The notes under the pieces are model-generated. The model was not told the DNA's origin. It saw only the letters and a program-made list of their open reading frames with translations, and did not search any database. From Luzula sylvatica (lineage: Eukaryota; Streptophyta; Magnoliopsida; Poales; Juncaceae): a stretch of DNA of 64,000 nt. The stretch lies in NCBI GenBank assembly GCA_946800325.1, contig OX326959.1:11748862-11812861 (forward strand), read 5' to 3'. The position numbers and the translations under genes are program-made. Below, piece after piece: positions 10,794 through 22,537 of this stretch; the first letter of the stretch is position 1; each line of letters opens with the position of its first letter.

Positions 10794-12967
10794 ATTTTTA
10801 ATGGACTATTGGATTTGATTAGAGTGTTTAGTGGAAGTATATCCGGATCCGATATAACCTTTAGGGGAGATGAAGAAATTATACCTTCGTACAGGTCATC
10901 GTAGTCTTGGCTTTCATGCTCCGAGAGCGGTGAGTCTTGGTCAGATAGGTTCGGGCTAATTGGCGCAAGCTTTCCAGGTGGACCCTCCAGTCTCAGAACC
11001 GCGTCTATGCAGATATTCGCACGAGCAATGGCTGTCTCCTGTGCAGATGGAAGAGAAGGACCTGTAGAGTTCTCAGCTGTCCTTATTTTCGTCGTTTTCT
11101 CCTTCTGACTCTCCTGATTTGCAGGAATCTGAGCGTACCCTGTCTGAAACGCTTCAGGGCCCTGATCAGAATGTTCTACGGTTGCATGGATGGATTGTGG
11201 CTCACCTGGGTGTGAGTTAATGCCGCGATCGGGTAGCAGGCCCAACGGGTCCATTTCTTCCGCCGGGCGGTTACAACGGAACCTGTCGGCTACATGCTTA
11301 GGGAGGTTGGTTTGGAAACGCGACGGTAGAGAGTTGACGACGCTACGCAGCCATGTCGCGTCAACCTGGATCTGGTCATTGTCGATCCCCCGATTTTCTG
11401 CTTCTGCAGTGTTGCCGGAAGAGTCGCTCGACCATTCTTGCTCACCCATTGTCTCGTGAGCGGGTGTATTATCTGGTGAGTCTGCAGATGTGGCCATGAG
11501 CATGGCCTGTTCGTAGACTGCAGCCGTTGGAGTGGGGTCGGTCGGAATGTGAAATAGCAGAGGCTCCACATCGTGGCTCGTCACGATGATCCTGATGAAG
11601 TAGTCAAGTCCGGCGGAACGGATGATCATGGATTCCGGGACTTGAGCTAAGTCCGATGTGGCAACCAAAACCGAAAGTAGCTCGATTTGTTCGACCGAGT
11701 CTATCGGATCGTGAGACATCATCGCTCCAAAGAATCCGGTGATTGTTGCTATATCCGCGGGGTTCCAGAACTGAGGTGGGAGATGAGCAATCTTAATCCA
11801 GACTCTGTATCTGAATTCCACCGGTTTTCCATTAATGGTGGTGTCCCATGGAAATAACACGAAACCGGCTCTTGTTAGAGGAGACGAGTGTTTTTCAAGG
11901 AAGGTTTCTCTGTCTACGGACTGGGGAAAAATGGCTAGGTATCTCGAGTTGCCCCAATAAACTAGCTGGAAGTCCTCTGGCCATGGGTGACAGTTGGTCA
12001 TTAGGACATTGACGGCGTAACGGGAGTGGTGGGGTACACACCGGGCATCAATAACAATTCCATGCTTACGTATGCGACTAACCTCCTGGAAGTGCCGCTC
12101 GGATTGTCGAATGTAGAGCACTGGATTAACAGGCCTGTTTTGGGGCATGAAATCAGCACCTACTTGGCCTCTCGGTTCCATGGTGTTTGGGATTATTACC
12201 TTGTTTGGGAGGACAGGCAGCTTTACCGACTTGTTGCAATATTTGGCCGTATGTCCCGATTGTCTGCATTTGACGCATGCAAACTTGTTCTTGCACTCCT
12301 CTGTGAGATGGCCGTATTCAAGGCAGCGACGGCACAGGCCAAACCAGGCCGGGTCATCTGGGGATGGAGGCCATGTCAGTCTAGGTTTAGGCAGTGCTCG
12401 TGGTTGGACTTTGTGGTGGTGGTTTCCTTTTCGTTTGTTGCCGGATCTCACCTTGGAAGCATATGAGGGCTTGCATGGCGGTACTTGTGGATGCTGGGCG
12501 ATGGTGGGTTGGGGAGGGATCTGACGAAGTGAGTTTTGAGCTGGGAGATTGATGATAGGCGTTTCTGTAGCAACTGGACGATACTGGTCAGTGTGGTCTC
12601 CAGTTTGCATGGCGACATTGGGTCTGGTAGCAGCCATGGAAGCGGCCAGAAGCTTCGGTCCAGCTTGGCGAGTCTGTTGCTTAGGTTGGTAGACCATAGG
12701 TTCCTTTCCAGGCCTACGAGTGAAGTGGTCATCCTTCTCAGTGTTTTCGGAATTTTTTCCACCATGGTTGGGACGTGGGGGTGCCATATTGCTCTTGAGT
12801 GAGTGTGTATTGGTGTAATTGGGGGTAGGGGGTGTTGAAAAGATGGGGTTTAGAGTAGGGGCTTGCTTTATAGAGGAGTAGGGAGTAAAAGGCAGAGCTT
12901 GAGTGGCTTTCTTCTCCATTCTATACCACTCGCCATTACTCTCTTTCACAGCTCTCAGCTTCCCCAT
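10739..12967 (-). CDS. LINE ORF1: RNA-binding protein with two CCHC knuckles
   Basis: 742 codons starting MGKLRAVKESNGEWYR just inside the LINE 5' end. Two CX2CX4HX4C knuckles lie near residue 210-250: CRRCLEYGHLTEEC and CVKCRQSGHTAKYC. Pro/Thr/Gln-rich disordered sequence flanks them, with a folded central segment (LVYWGNSRYLAIFP, VWIKIAHLPPQFW) resembling the conserved domain of plant L1 ORF1. The role is to coat LINE RNA and form the retrotransposition particle. The original protein was probably longer (see the shifted frame at 10134-10793). Confidence 0.85.
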   Translation of the reverse strand: MGKLRAVKESNGEWYRMEKKATQALPFTPYSSIKQAPTLNPIFSTPPTPNYTNTHSLKSNMAPPRPNHGGKNSENTEKDDHFTRRPGKEPMVYQPKQQTRQAGPKLLAASMAATRPNVAMQTGDHTDQYRPVATETPIINLPAQNSLRQIPPQPTIAQHPQVPPCKPSYASKVRSGNKRKGNHHHKVQPRALPKPRLTWPPSPDDPAWFGLCRRCLEYGHLTEECKNKFACVKCRQSGHTAKYCNKSVKLPVLPNKVIIPNTMEPRGQVGADFMPQNRPVNPVLYIRQSERHFQEVSRIRKHGIVIDARCVPHHSRYAVNVLMTNCHPWPEDFQLVYWGNSRYLAIFPQSVDRETFLEKHSSPLTRAGFVLFPWDTTINGKPVEFRYRVWIKIAHLPPQFWNPADIATITGFFGAMMSHDPIDSVEQIELLSVLVATSDLAQVPESMIIRSAGLDYFIRIIVTSHDVEPLLFHIPTDPTPTAAVYEQAMLMATSADSPDNTPAHETMGEQEWSSDSSGNTAEAENRGIDNDQIQVDATWLRSVVNSLPSRFQTNLPKHVADRFRCNRPAEEMDPLGLLPDRGINSHPGEPQSIHATVEHSDQGPEAFQTGYAQIPANQESQKEKTTKIRTAENSTGPSLPSAQETAIARANICIDAVLRLEGPPGKLAPISPNLSDQDSPLSEHESQDYDDLYEGIISSSPLKVISDPDILPLNTLIKSNSPLKIWVKRTKIQEAHSHNYLP

Positions 12968-12986
12968 CCTTTATATTTATTTTTTT

Positions 12987-13003
12987 CACTTTGTAAGTTT
13001 ATT
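12987..13003. repeat. LINE target-site duplication, right copy
   Basis: CACTTTGTAAGTTTATT, identical to 6551-6567. It marks the LINE 5' end. Confidence 0.9.
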
Positions 13004-13134
13004 AAAAGAACTAGTTATTTATTGTTTTTAATGGTATTGCAATGAAATGAATTTGATATTATTTTAAGTACAAAAGTCGTATGTAAATTTTTGCTTCGGG
13101 TCGTTGAAAGTACATGACCGGCCCTGGGGACATA

Positions 13135-15345
13135 TCAATTGGGGGTGAAGTGATTTAAAAGGACAACTATATTTTTCCTCTTCGGGACGAGTACTGAGTC
13201 CACTAATAAACTTTCCTTTCTCGAGTAGTACTAGTACATATATTATTTGAGGGATTACCGTGAGAAATTTCAAATATTATTTGAAAGACAGTAGTACATA
13301 TTTTTCAATTTTTTTATATACATATTTATGATTAGTTTTAATCTCTATAGGGTATTTGAAAATAAAATTTTGATAGAGCGAATTTTTTGGAGTTTCCAAA
13401 AAATAAGAATTTTTTTACAATATCCAAAAAAATTAGGGAATTTTTTGAAAATTTCCCTAATATTAACCCAAACATATTTTCATATCAACATGTTATAATA
13501 TTAATTCCGTTATAATAATGTTAGTTATATGGTAAAATTATCACTCAATAATATGATTGATAATGTTATCAATAAGAAAACTTATATGGTATATTTTATG
13601 TCTTAATTATCTTAAGATTAAATTAGAAGCGGTCCAATGTGCTTCTTCCGCCTTCCGTGTACGAAAACTATTTACAACATTATTTATGTGAATATTATAA
13701 GGTAGAATAAATTTTAGAGACAAGAAAAACACATTGGAAGATAGCATCCTGGATTTATAAAATCCGGGAAAGCTTCTCCTAATTTAAAAAAAAAAAACGA
13801 AATTTTTATTCTGTGTTCCTATTCAGATGCCAAGACCTATCAATTCTGGTTATTTTAATTGGTTTAATTCAAGAAATCACTACCAAAATCTTTTTTCCAA
13901 GAAAATCACTACAAAAAGTGCAGCTTTTAGATCCTATAGAGTATTAGAGTTTTGTGATTATACCAGCCTAGCGAAGTGATTGTAGCAACTAGTGAAGGAG
14001 CAATCTCGAGGAGAAAGATGGTACGTCTCAGCACGGACGGCACTTCCAAAGATCCGCCCAAAGAACTTAATTAAATGGCTATAATCGTCGTTAACTGAAA
14101 GAGAAAATATTAAATCGGATCAATTTATTTATTTACAATCTAAATGACGAAGAGAAAATGTTTTTGACAAGTTCTATTGTCTCACACTAATACAAAGAGG
14201 AAATCCTAGATCATACTAAGCGATTCATATTACCGTTCAAACTGAAATCAAGAGTCTAGATAGAGTAAAGCACAAAGGGTTACCAGAATTACTCTACATG
14301 AATGAACCAAAACAAATTGATCTTCGACTTGATAGCAACTTCTATCTTCGCTTACCTTTGTCGTGAGTACACAATTCCCAACTTAGTCGACCGCTGCCGA
14401 AGCCCTGGACGAGCGAAGTCAGTCGTAACCCGTATTGGAGTAATTTATTGCTATTGCTGTGTTGCCTCCGGTGGTGGCCTGATGGCTATCAATGACCTTT
14501 TTTTCCCAATAAACTCAAGGAAAGAAATACCAAAGAAATACATCATACAAGTAGAAGTCTTGGTTGGCCCTTGTGTTAGGTGTGACCTGCCACGGACAGT
14601 TATTGTTTTGTTTTTTTTTCATATTTTTTCAAAACATCCAAACTTTTTTTGATATTATCAAGGTTTCTTTTCTTTTAAAATTCACTCGATAATATGCAAG
14701 AAGCAACGGTAAATGGAAAGAAAACCCAAAATCTCATTATCATGCACACACATTTCAATTTAAAATAAATGCTAAACTTGTGAAAAAATTATAAACCCCA
14801 CTTAGGAAGGTAATTACCAATTTTAAAAAATTATACAAAAAATCTAAATTAAAACTATTTTACGTGTCTAAATTAAAGCATTGCCCTCTTATAGTGTAAT
14901 TACCAGTTTGCAATCCCATTGGCATTTAAAATCATTTCAAATTACCAGTTTGACAGATTTGTGAGAAAGAAATGATGAATTTTTTGTCCATAGACAAAAC
15001 GAGTTTGCATTTCTCCAAAATAGATAACACTCTTCGACTTTCAATTATTATTTATTTTTTTTTGACGAAATTTTTTCAAATATTGAAAGATAGCACCTAC
15101 CAACTACCAATCCCCACGTAGAATTTAATAACCCCATTAATTACCATGTTAAGTGTATTTTCTAAAGATCGAGACTTCTCATGCCTCCCCTCAATAATCA
15201 TAACCAGCCCCGATCTACCCTGACTTAACCGAGCACCCCCATCCCCTGTGTAAATCCCCACTCGTACACTCCTCACTAGTCACTCCTCTCTCCACCCTCT
15301 ATCATAATAACTTTTTCTCTCCTCAATCAAATAAAATGAATTTTT
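13135..15345. other. AT-rich intergenic sequence, no gene recognised
   Basis: The longest open frame (14302-14652, plus) has no recognisable domain, and its codon pattern looks like chance. 13920-14060 and 14340-14520 are less AT-rich and could be remnants of an old gene or element. Nothing here can be named. Confidence 0.5.
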
Positions 15346-15381
15346 TTGCACAGTAGATTCGTCCAAAACCCAATTTGCAAA

Positions 15382-16464
15382 AATAATTATGTTTTTTCCC
15401 GATTTGCAAAAATAATTATGTTTTTTCCCAATTTACAAAAGTCTGTCCGGCGAAAGAGAATGATATTTCGCCCGAGGAGTTGGCGAAAGAGCTCAAACCC
15501 TAATTGTTGTCTTAATCCTCTGATTAAACTCTTCTAAGTTCTTTCGCCAGAGGAGTTGGTGAAAGAGGGCATGGATTGGATGGAATCCGTCCCACATCAG
15601 AGGAGGGACGGGAAATATGAATTGTACTCTTTTGCCAGACCCGCTGACGAAAGAGTAGTTGTTCAGTTTTATTTTTTTTTGTTTTTTTTCTTCAATTTCA
15701 ATCATATATTTGGTAATTGTAAAGGTCGAATTGGAAAATATTTACAACACGAATGTTTTAAAACTTTTAAATTTTTTTAATTTAGATGATTTCGTTTTAT
15801 TTTTCGGGTAACATTTACTCACTCAAATTCGTTCAAAATATCATAAATCGAAACGTCAAAATATGAAAAAACACAAATATCATAAATATTCCACACACAC
15901 ACCAAATATTCCAAACAAAAACACACACCATATTCGAAACACAAACACAAATATCCTGGATCACCCTCTTCCACGGCAACGATCACTTGCAAGATGTTGT
16001 GGAACGGCACGACGTGCACGTCCACGACCCCGCTTGTTGTTTAATTTAGACCTAGAGGGGGGTGAATAGGAAGTCCTAAGGTCCAATTTTCGCGGTAATG
16101 GAATACAATTACAATTTGGTGCGGAAGCGTAAATAAATTAGAGAAAGAAATACAATACCGAAACAAATAACACGCGATATTTGTTTAAGGAGTTCGGTAT
16201 GTGGTTGCTTTGTAGCTTTAACTCACCGACTACTTGCTCAATCGACTGACTCGATTGATTGCAAGTACCTACATCTCCGGGGTTGCCTTGCGCCTTTTCG
16301 GATTTTGATTGAATACCCAACTCAAACAATTACAAGATTTGCCTAGATAAATTTACACGAATTTATCGATCTATGACGGGATTTACAATTAGTAACTAGC
16401 CTATTACACTTTACTACTAACGAACTAGTCGTGATCGGTCACGCAAGTTGGGAATCGTTGAGTA
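15382..16464 (-). mobile_element. LTR-like segment, tandem copy 1 (interrupted by CACTA)
   Basis: Near-identical to 21193-22404. On the minus strand it contains CTATTCACCCCCCTCTAGG, a sequence common near the 3' end of plant Copia LTRs, and then a short Arg/Gly-rich stretch. Copy 1 resumes after the CACTA element at 21147-21192. Assignment to an LTR element is an inference from this motif and from the promoter-like upstream part present after copy 2. Confidence 0.55.
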
Positions 16465-16489
16465 CACTACAACAGATATGCACATCAGC

Positions 16490-16690
16490 TACGGTAAAAA
16501 CCGTCGCTGATACTCCCAAAAACCGTCGCTGAAAGTTTTACCGATGGCAACCCGTCGCTGATATCCCGTCGCTGAAAGGGGCGTCGCTGATGTTACTTTT
16601 TCCGACGGGCCGTCGCTGATGTTACTTTTTCCGACGGTTCATCTTTCTCCGGCGGGCCGTCGCAGAGAGTATCTCCGGCGGGCCGTCGCT
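16490..16690. repeat. CACTA left subterminal repeats
   Basis: About ten copies of CCGTCGCTGA or GGGCCGTCGC in both spacing variants. In this superfamily such motifs are transposase-binding sites. Confidence 0.8.
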
Positions 16691-17640
16691 GATATTATTA
16701 TTTAATTATTTATTAATATTCGAATATTAATAATATTTTAATAATTATAATATTAATAAATAATTAAATAATATTAAATTTATATTAATAATATAAATAA
16801 ATAATTAAATAATCATAAATTTATTTTAATAATTATAATATTAATAAATTTATTTCAATAATTATAATATTAATAAATAATTAAATAATATTTTCATAAT
16901 TATAATATTAATAAATAATATTTAAAATAAATAATATTAATTTATATTAATAATTTTTCAATAATTATAATATAAATAATATTTAAAATAAATAATATAA
17001 ATTTATATTAATAATATTTCAATAATTATAATATTAATAAATAATTAAATAATAATAAATTTATTTTAATAATTATAATAATAATAAATAATTAAATAAT
17101 ATTAAATTTATATTAATAATATTTTAATAATTATAATATTAATAAATAATATAAATTTATATTAATAATATTTCAATAATTATAATATAAATAAATAATT
17201 AAATAATATTAAATTTATATTAATAATATTAATATTATTATAATATTAAATAATAATATCCGAATTATGATATTAATAAATAATTAAATAATATTAAATT
17301 TATATTAATAATATAAATAAATAATTAAATAATAATAAAATTATTTTAATAATTATAATATTAATAAATTTATTTCAATAATTATAATATTAATAAATAA
17401 TTAAATAATATTAAATTTATATTAATAATATTTTCATAATTATAATATTAATAAATAATATTTAAAATAAATAATATAAATTTATATTAATAATATTTCA
17501 GTAATTATAATATAAATAATATTTAAAATAAATAATATAAATTTATATTAATAATTTTTCAATAATTATAATATAAATAAATAAATAAATAATATTAAAT
17601 TTATATTAATACTATTTAGAATAAATAATTAAATAATTAT
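16691..17640. repeat. Almost pure A/T repeat block inside the CACTA
   Basis: About 950 bases with only a handful of G or C. It is built from TTAATAATATAAATAAATAAT-like modules. Longer units (roughly 150-280 bases) recur, for example around AATTATAATATTAATAAAT. Confidence 0.85.
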
Positions 17641-17649
17641 AATAAAGCC

Positions 17650-17900
17650 TCAATTAAACAAATACAACAATCCAAATAAGCAACGACAATTGAAATAAGG
17701 CACGAAAATGAAACCTCGAAAATTCGAATAAACCACGACAACCCAACATACAAACCACAAATACAACAATCCAAATAAGCCACGACAATTCAAATAAGGC
17801 ACGAAAATGAAACCACGACAATTCAAATAAACCACGACAACCCAAAATACCACAATCCACAAATACAACAATCCAAATACGACAATCCACAAATACAACA
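17650..17900. repeat. Tandem repeat of about 107 bases in the CACTA
   Basis: Two and a partial third copy of a unit containing CAATCCAAATAAG, GGCACGAAAATGAAACC and ACCACGACAACCC. The open frames across it are a product of the repeat, not a gene. Confidence 0.75.
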
Positions 17901-17939
17901 GTCAAAACAAACAAAGAGAAACTCTCTCTAATTCTCATT

Positions 17940-18322
17940 CAAATTATCAACATCGAAACCTCCAAGAAAATCATTTGCCGGACCAAAATTCGACGGTCGG
18001 GTCGATGCCTCCTGATTTTAATGAATTGTTATATGAAACTATACTACTATAATAATTATATATTTTTTATTTAACATATACATACATTCGATGGTCGGGT
18101 CGATGTCTCCTGATTCTGCTGTGACATATTCGCCATGAACATGCCGGGATTATGTGGGAAAGGAACCGCAATAGATTCTGAAAATCCGAACCTGAATTCT
18201 GGAGGGGAGGAGACGGGAACATGCCGAGATTCTGAACACCATCGTAACCTCCTTGTCCTCCTGATCCCATGCCGAACCCCGAGCCCTTTTCCAAACAATT
18301 GTACATAACGACAAAGATACAC
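17940..18322 (-). other. Possible short exon remnants in the CACTA
   Basis: On the minus strand the sequence encodes a Gly/Met-rich stretch (GMGSGGQGGYDGV) ending QETSTRPSN, less AT-rich than its surroundings. The last part (GGTCGGGTCGATG) recurs at about 17995 and 18093. It could be the N-terminal exon of a CACTA-encoded second protein or a captured fragment. No match is claimed. Confidence 0.25.
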
Positions 18323-18469
18323 GAAAATAAATTATATTTTTTCTTATTGTACATATAATTTTTTAATCCGACATAAAACCATTCCATTCCAAAACTCAAC
18401 CGTAACGGAAAGATTGGTATTAAGTGAAAGAATTGGGGAAAAAATTGGAACAAGAACACTACCGAAAAT

Positions 18470-20300
18470 TTCTTTTGAATATATATGAAATATACTATTG
18501 AGAAGTTGAAATAATGATATCTCCGAAGATTAATTGTATGAAATACTATTAACTAAAGATTTGTTCGGATGGAGTACAAATTTGTAATACGAAATAATAA
18601 CATAATATATTTCAAAAAACTTTCTTAATTCTGTTTATATAGCATCCAATATTAATTTATTCATACAAAAAAATAATATATATTTTTGTTTTAATATCAT
18701 ACAAAGTGACAAAATTAGTTAATTTACTAAGATATAAGATCATATTATATTATTTTTTAAATCATAATTTTAAATTAAGTATATTTTTTTGTATTCATAC
18801 TAAATAAAATTAATTAAATTTTGAAATAACCATATTAGAAATATTTTTAAATATATGTTGGAAATTTCATAGACATATTAGAAATATATTTAATATAATT
18901 TAATACCTATTATTTTTATTATTTTTATATTTTTTGTAATAAAAAATATATTAAAAATTTCATAACTCAACAATATATAACCATAAATTATAATCGCAAC
19001 AAATAAAGTACTACATCCAAACAACAATTAAAACCTAAATCTAAACCTAATATTTTTCTACTAAATCCAAACTAATATTTTTCTACTAAATCTAAACCTA
19101 AATCTAAACTCTAAAATCCTAAATACAAACTAAGATATTTATACTACGCATTTTTCACACATATACAATATCAACAAGTAAATTTTAAAAATTGAACAAT
19201 TATTAACCTTGGTCCGGAGTTGATTACTTAGTTCGCCAAAAAGACCAGAATCCAAGTTTCCTAAAATAATAATAACTAATTAAACAGATTTCAACAAACA
19301 TAATTAACAAATTTAAAATAATATATTTAAAACAGATTTAAAAAAAAAAATCAGATTCAAAAAAAAAATTCAGATTTAAAATACTAAAAAACAGATTCAA
19401 ATTCCACATTTAAGCCTACAAACCCTAAAAATCCATATTTAAAAACCTAAAACAAATTTATAACATATTCAAAATTCCTAAAAACAATAGTTATTTAATC
19501 CTAAAAATCCAGATTTAAAATACGAATGTAAAATCCATATACAAAATTTTTTAAACCTAATTAAACCCTAAAAATACTTACAAACCCTAAAAATCCATAT
19601 TTAAAATACCTAATACAAATTTAGAACAGATTCAAAATTCCTAAATAAAATAATTATTTAATCCTAAAATTCCAGATTTAAAATGCTAATGTAAAATCCA
19701 GATTCAAATTTTTTTAAACCTAATTAAAACTAAATTTAAATTTAAATTTAAATCTAACCTAACTAAACCGAGAAAGATAAACATACCTTCAACCAATAGA
19801 GAGCAGGAGACTTCCCACCACACCAGACCCGAGTGACGAGAGAGCAGCCGAGATTTATGACTTCCAACTAAAAAAACAAATTTAAACAAAAATTTAAAAA
19901 ACAAATTTAAAAAAACATCTAAACCAGATTTAAATCAGATCTATGCCTTCAAAACAGATTTTCAAAAACATATTTAAAACTGATTAACAAAAAAATATTA
20001 AACCTAAATTAAACAGATTCAAAAATAATTTTCAAACCAATTTAAAAAAATCAGACCTAAATTAAACATAATTATAACAGATTTAAAACAGATTTACAAA
20101 ACAGTTTCACAAAAACAGATTTAAATAAAACATCCAAAAATCAGACCTTAAAAAACAGATTTAAAAAATCAATTCAAAAATAAATGTTACACGAATTTGT
20201 TCAAAAAAAGATAGATTAAAAAAACAGAAATACGAGCGAGCTAATTAAGCCTAGAAATCAACACGAAAGATTCAAAACAAAAAAAAAATTCAACGGTTTA
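18470..20300. other. CACTA interior, AT-rich and repetitive, no gene
   Basis: Dominated by imperfect AAACAGATTTAAAA and CCTAAAAATCCAGATTTAAAA repeats. No transposase-like frame is seen on either strand. Confidence 0.6.
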
Positions 20301-20644
20301 TAAACCTAATCAAATGGAGAAATAAACATACCATCAAACCGAGAAGAGGAGATACTGATCACCGAGAAACGAGCAAGCCGGAATCCATCCACCAGAAACG
20401 AGCAACCAACCGAGAAGAGGAGAGGGACGGGCTGGGCGAAGGGGCAAGAGGAGAGAAGGGGGCTACGAAGGCGACAACAGAGAGGGGGAGGAGAGGGGAC
20501 GGGGGCTGTGAGGGCGAGGCTCTGGAAAGGGGGGGCTGGGCTGGGGGCGAAGGGGGAAGAGGATAGAAGGAGTGGGGGGGTTGGGCTGGGCGAAGGAGGA
20601 AGAGGAGAGAGAAGGAGGGGATATATATATCTAAACCCTAAACC

Positions 20645-21130
20645 ATATCACCGACGGTACATTTCATCTGCGACGGGTTTTTCATCTGTGACGGGCCGAC
20701 GGAGAGTTATCTGCGACGGTATTTATGGGCCGACGGGCCGACGGAGATAGTTTTGAAATCTGACGGTTTTTTGAATGCATCTGCGACGGGATAAAGATCA
20801 CCGACGGCCCGTCGGTGAGTATCTGCGACGGAATATGAAATCTGCGACGGGCCAACGGAGCGTTATCTGCGACGGTACATACGGGCCGACGGGCCGACGG
20901 AGATATTTTTGGAATCTGACGGTTTTTTTAATGCATCGGCGACGGGATACTGATCTGCGACGGGCCGTCGGTGAGCATCTGCGACGGGCCTTGTAGTTAT
21001 CGACGGGCCGACGGCGGGTTTTACCGACGGTTTCTTCTTCTGCGACGGGCCAACGGAATCTACGACAGGCCATCGGAAATGAAAACCGTCGGAAATAGTG
21101 CTTTAGCGACGGCCCGTCGCTGATAAGCCC
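20645..21130. repeat. CACTA right subterminal repeats
   Basis: More than fifteen copies of ATCTGCGACGG, GGGCCGACGG or ACGGCCCGTCG in direct and inverted order, with an internal duplication of about 190 bases (20690-20770 resembles 20865-20945). Confidence 0.85.
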
Positions 21131-21192
21131 ATCTGTTGTAGTGGTAGTGAATTCGAAAGTGGATCTAATAATCCCCAATATGGTTTAGAAAT

Positions 21193-21730
21193 ATAATTAT
21201 GTTTTTTCTCAATTTGCAAAAATAATTATGTTTTTTTCCCAATTTGCAAAAATAATTATGTTTTTTCCCAATTTACAAAAGTATGTCCGGCGAAAGAGAA
21301 TGATCTTTCGTTAGAGGAGTTGGCGAAAGAGCTCAAACCCTAATTGTTGTCTAAATCCTCTGATTAAACTCTTGTAAGTTCTTTCGCTAGAGGAGTTGGT
21401 GAAAGAGTGCATGGATTGGATGGAATCCGTCCCACATCAGAGGAGGGGCGGGAAATATGAATTGTACTCTTTTGCCAGACCCGCTGACGAAAGAGTAGTT
21501 GTTCAGTTTTATTTTATTTTGTTTTTTTTCTTCAATTTCAATCATATATTTGGTAATTGTAAAGGTCGAATTGGAAAATATTTACAACACGAATGTTTTA
21601 AAACTTTTAAATTTTTTTAATTTAGATGATTTCGTTTTATTTTTCGGGTAACATTTACTCACTCAAATTTGTTCAAAATATCACAAATCGAAACGTCAAA
21701 ATATGAAAAAACACAAATATCATAAATATT

Positions 21731-21788
<58 letters not shown>

Positions 21789-22404
21789 GCGCCAAATATT
21801 CCAAACAAAAACACACACCATATTCGAAACACAAACACAAATATCCTGGATCACCCTCTTCCACGGCAACGATCACTTGCAAGATGTTGTGGAACGGCAC
21901 GACATGCACGTCCACGACCCCGCTTGTTGTTTAATTTAGACCTAGAGGGGGGTGAATAGGAAGTTCTAAGGTCCAATTTTCGCGGTAATGGAATACAATT
22001 ACAATTTGGTGCGGAAGCGTAAATAAATTAGAGAAAGAAATACAATACCGAAACAAATAACACGCGATATTTGTTTAAGGAGTTCGGTGGGTGGTTGCTT
22101 TGTAGCTTTAACTCACCGGCTACTTGCTCAATCGACCGACTCGATTGATTGCAAGTACCTACATCTCCGGGGTTGCCTTGCGCCTTTTCGGATTTCGATT
22201 GAATACCCAACTCAAACAATTACAAGATTTGCCTAGATAAATTTACACGAATTTATCGATCTATGACGGAATTTACAATTAGTAACTAGCCTATTACACT
22301 TTACTACTAACGAACTAGTCGTGATCGGTCACGCAAGTTGGGAATCGTTGAGTAGTGAATTCGAAAGTGGATCTAATAATCCCCAATATGGTTTGGAAAT
22401 ATAA
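21193..22404 (-). mobile_element. LTR-like segment, tandem copy 2 (empty CACTA site)
   Basis: Repeats 15382-16464 plus 21147-21192 with few changes and carries the unoccupied CACTA target near 22354. The junction lies in AAATATAATTATG-type microhomology. On the minus strand it follows the promoter-like block at 22489-22840, consistent with transcript start and U5-like sequence of an LTR. Confidence 0.6.
21732..21791. repeat. (AC)n(GC)n microsatellite
   Basis: About 21 AC units followed by about 9 GC units. The same position in copy 1 (about 15891) has only five AC units, so the expansion followed the tandem duplication. Confidence 0.9.
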
Positions 22405-22488
22405 GCTCAAGATTTTGGCTAAGTTTCTCTCTTTTAGTTTGCTCTTTGAATTTGTGGAAGAGTTGGAGAGAGAAACCTAAGAGGAAAA

Positions 22489-22500
22489 CTATTTATAGAA
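22489..22500 (-). promoter_or_regulatory. TATA box of LTR-like promoter
   Basis: TCTATAAATAGT on the minus strand, about 40-350 bases downstream of the palindrome cluster at 22538-22840 and upstream of the LTR-like transcribed sequence. Confidence 0.55.
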
Positions 22501-22537
22501 CACATAGTTCCCTCATAACTTAAGTTTTTTGTACAGT

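Larger units (their letters stand above)
6568..12986 (-). mobile_element. L1-type LINE retrotransposon, near full length
   Basis: 6.4 kb bounded by a perfect 17-bp target duplication. On the minus strand the order is ORF1 (zinc knuckles), ORF2 (endonuclease, reverse transcriptase, zf-RVT), a short 3' UTR and an A-rich end (T-rich on plus at 6565-6571). A perfect duplication and nearly intact frames point to a fairly recent insertion. One stop in ORF2 and a frameshift near the end of ORF1 make this copy inactive as read. Confidence 0.95.
5856..13126. mobile_element. hAT-like element (CAGGGCCGGCC termini) containing the LINE
   Basis: The left end reads CAGGGCCGGCCC and the right end on the reverse strand reads CAGGGCCGGTC. 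The flanks are GGGACATG (5848-5855) and GGGACATA (13127-13134), a 7/8 match to an 8-bp hAT-type target duplication. Removing the LINE and one target repeat leaves about 835 bp, a non-autonomous size. The left inner part carries a GGGCCCCAAAAAATGAAGGGCCC-type stretch typical of this terminus class. No transposase is seen. Confidence 0.7.
16465..21143. mobile_element. CACTA (En/Spm) transposon, non-autonomous, 4.7 kb
   Basis: Termini are CACTACAACAGATATGC on the left and CACTACAACAGATGGGC on the reverse of the right end. The 3-bp target duplication GTA lies at 16462-16464 and 21144-21146. The tandem copy at about 22350 shows the uninterrupted site GAGTAGTGAATTC, proving both ends. Subterminal regions are packed with CCGTCGCTGAT/ATCTGCGACGG repeats. 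No TNP2-type transposase frame was found, so mobility would depend on another copy. Confidence 0.95.

Noticed and set aside
14302..14652. 116-codon plus-strand frame
   Set aside because: No recognisable domain, T-run at the 3' end, no splice or promoter support; kept only as unnamed intergenic sequence.
17650..17938. Two overlapping minus-strand open frames rich in Val, Leu, Phe, Cys that look like membrane proteins
   Set aside because: They follow a 107-base tandem repeat inside a CACTA element. The residue pattern repeats with the DNA and has no independent support.
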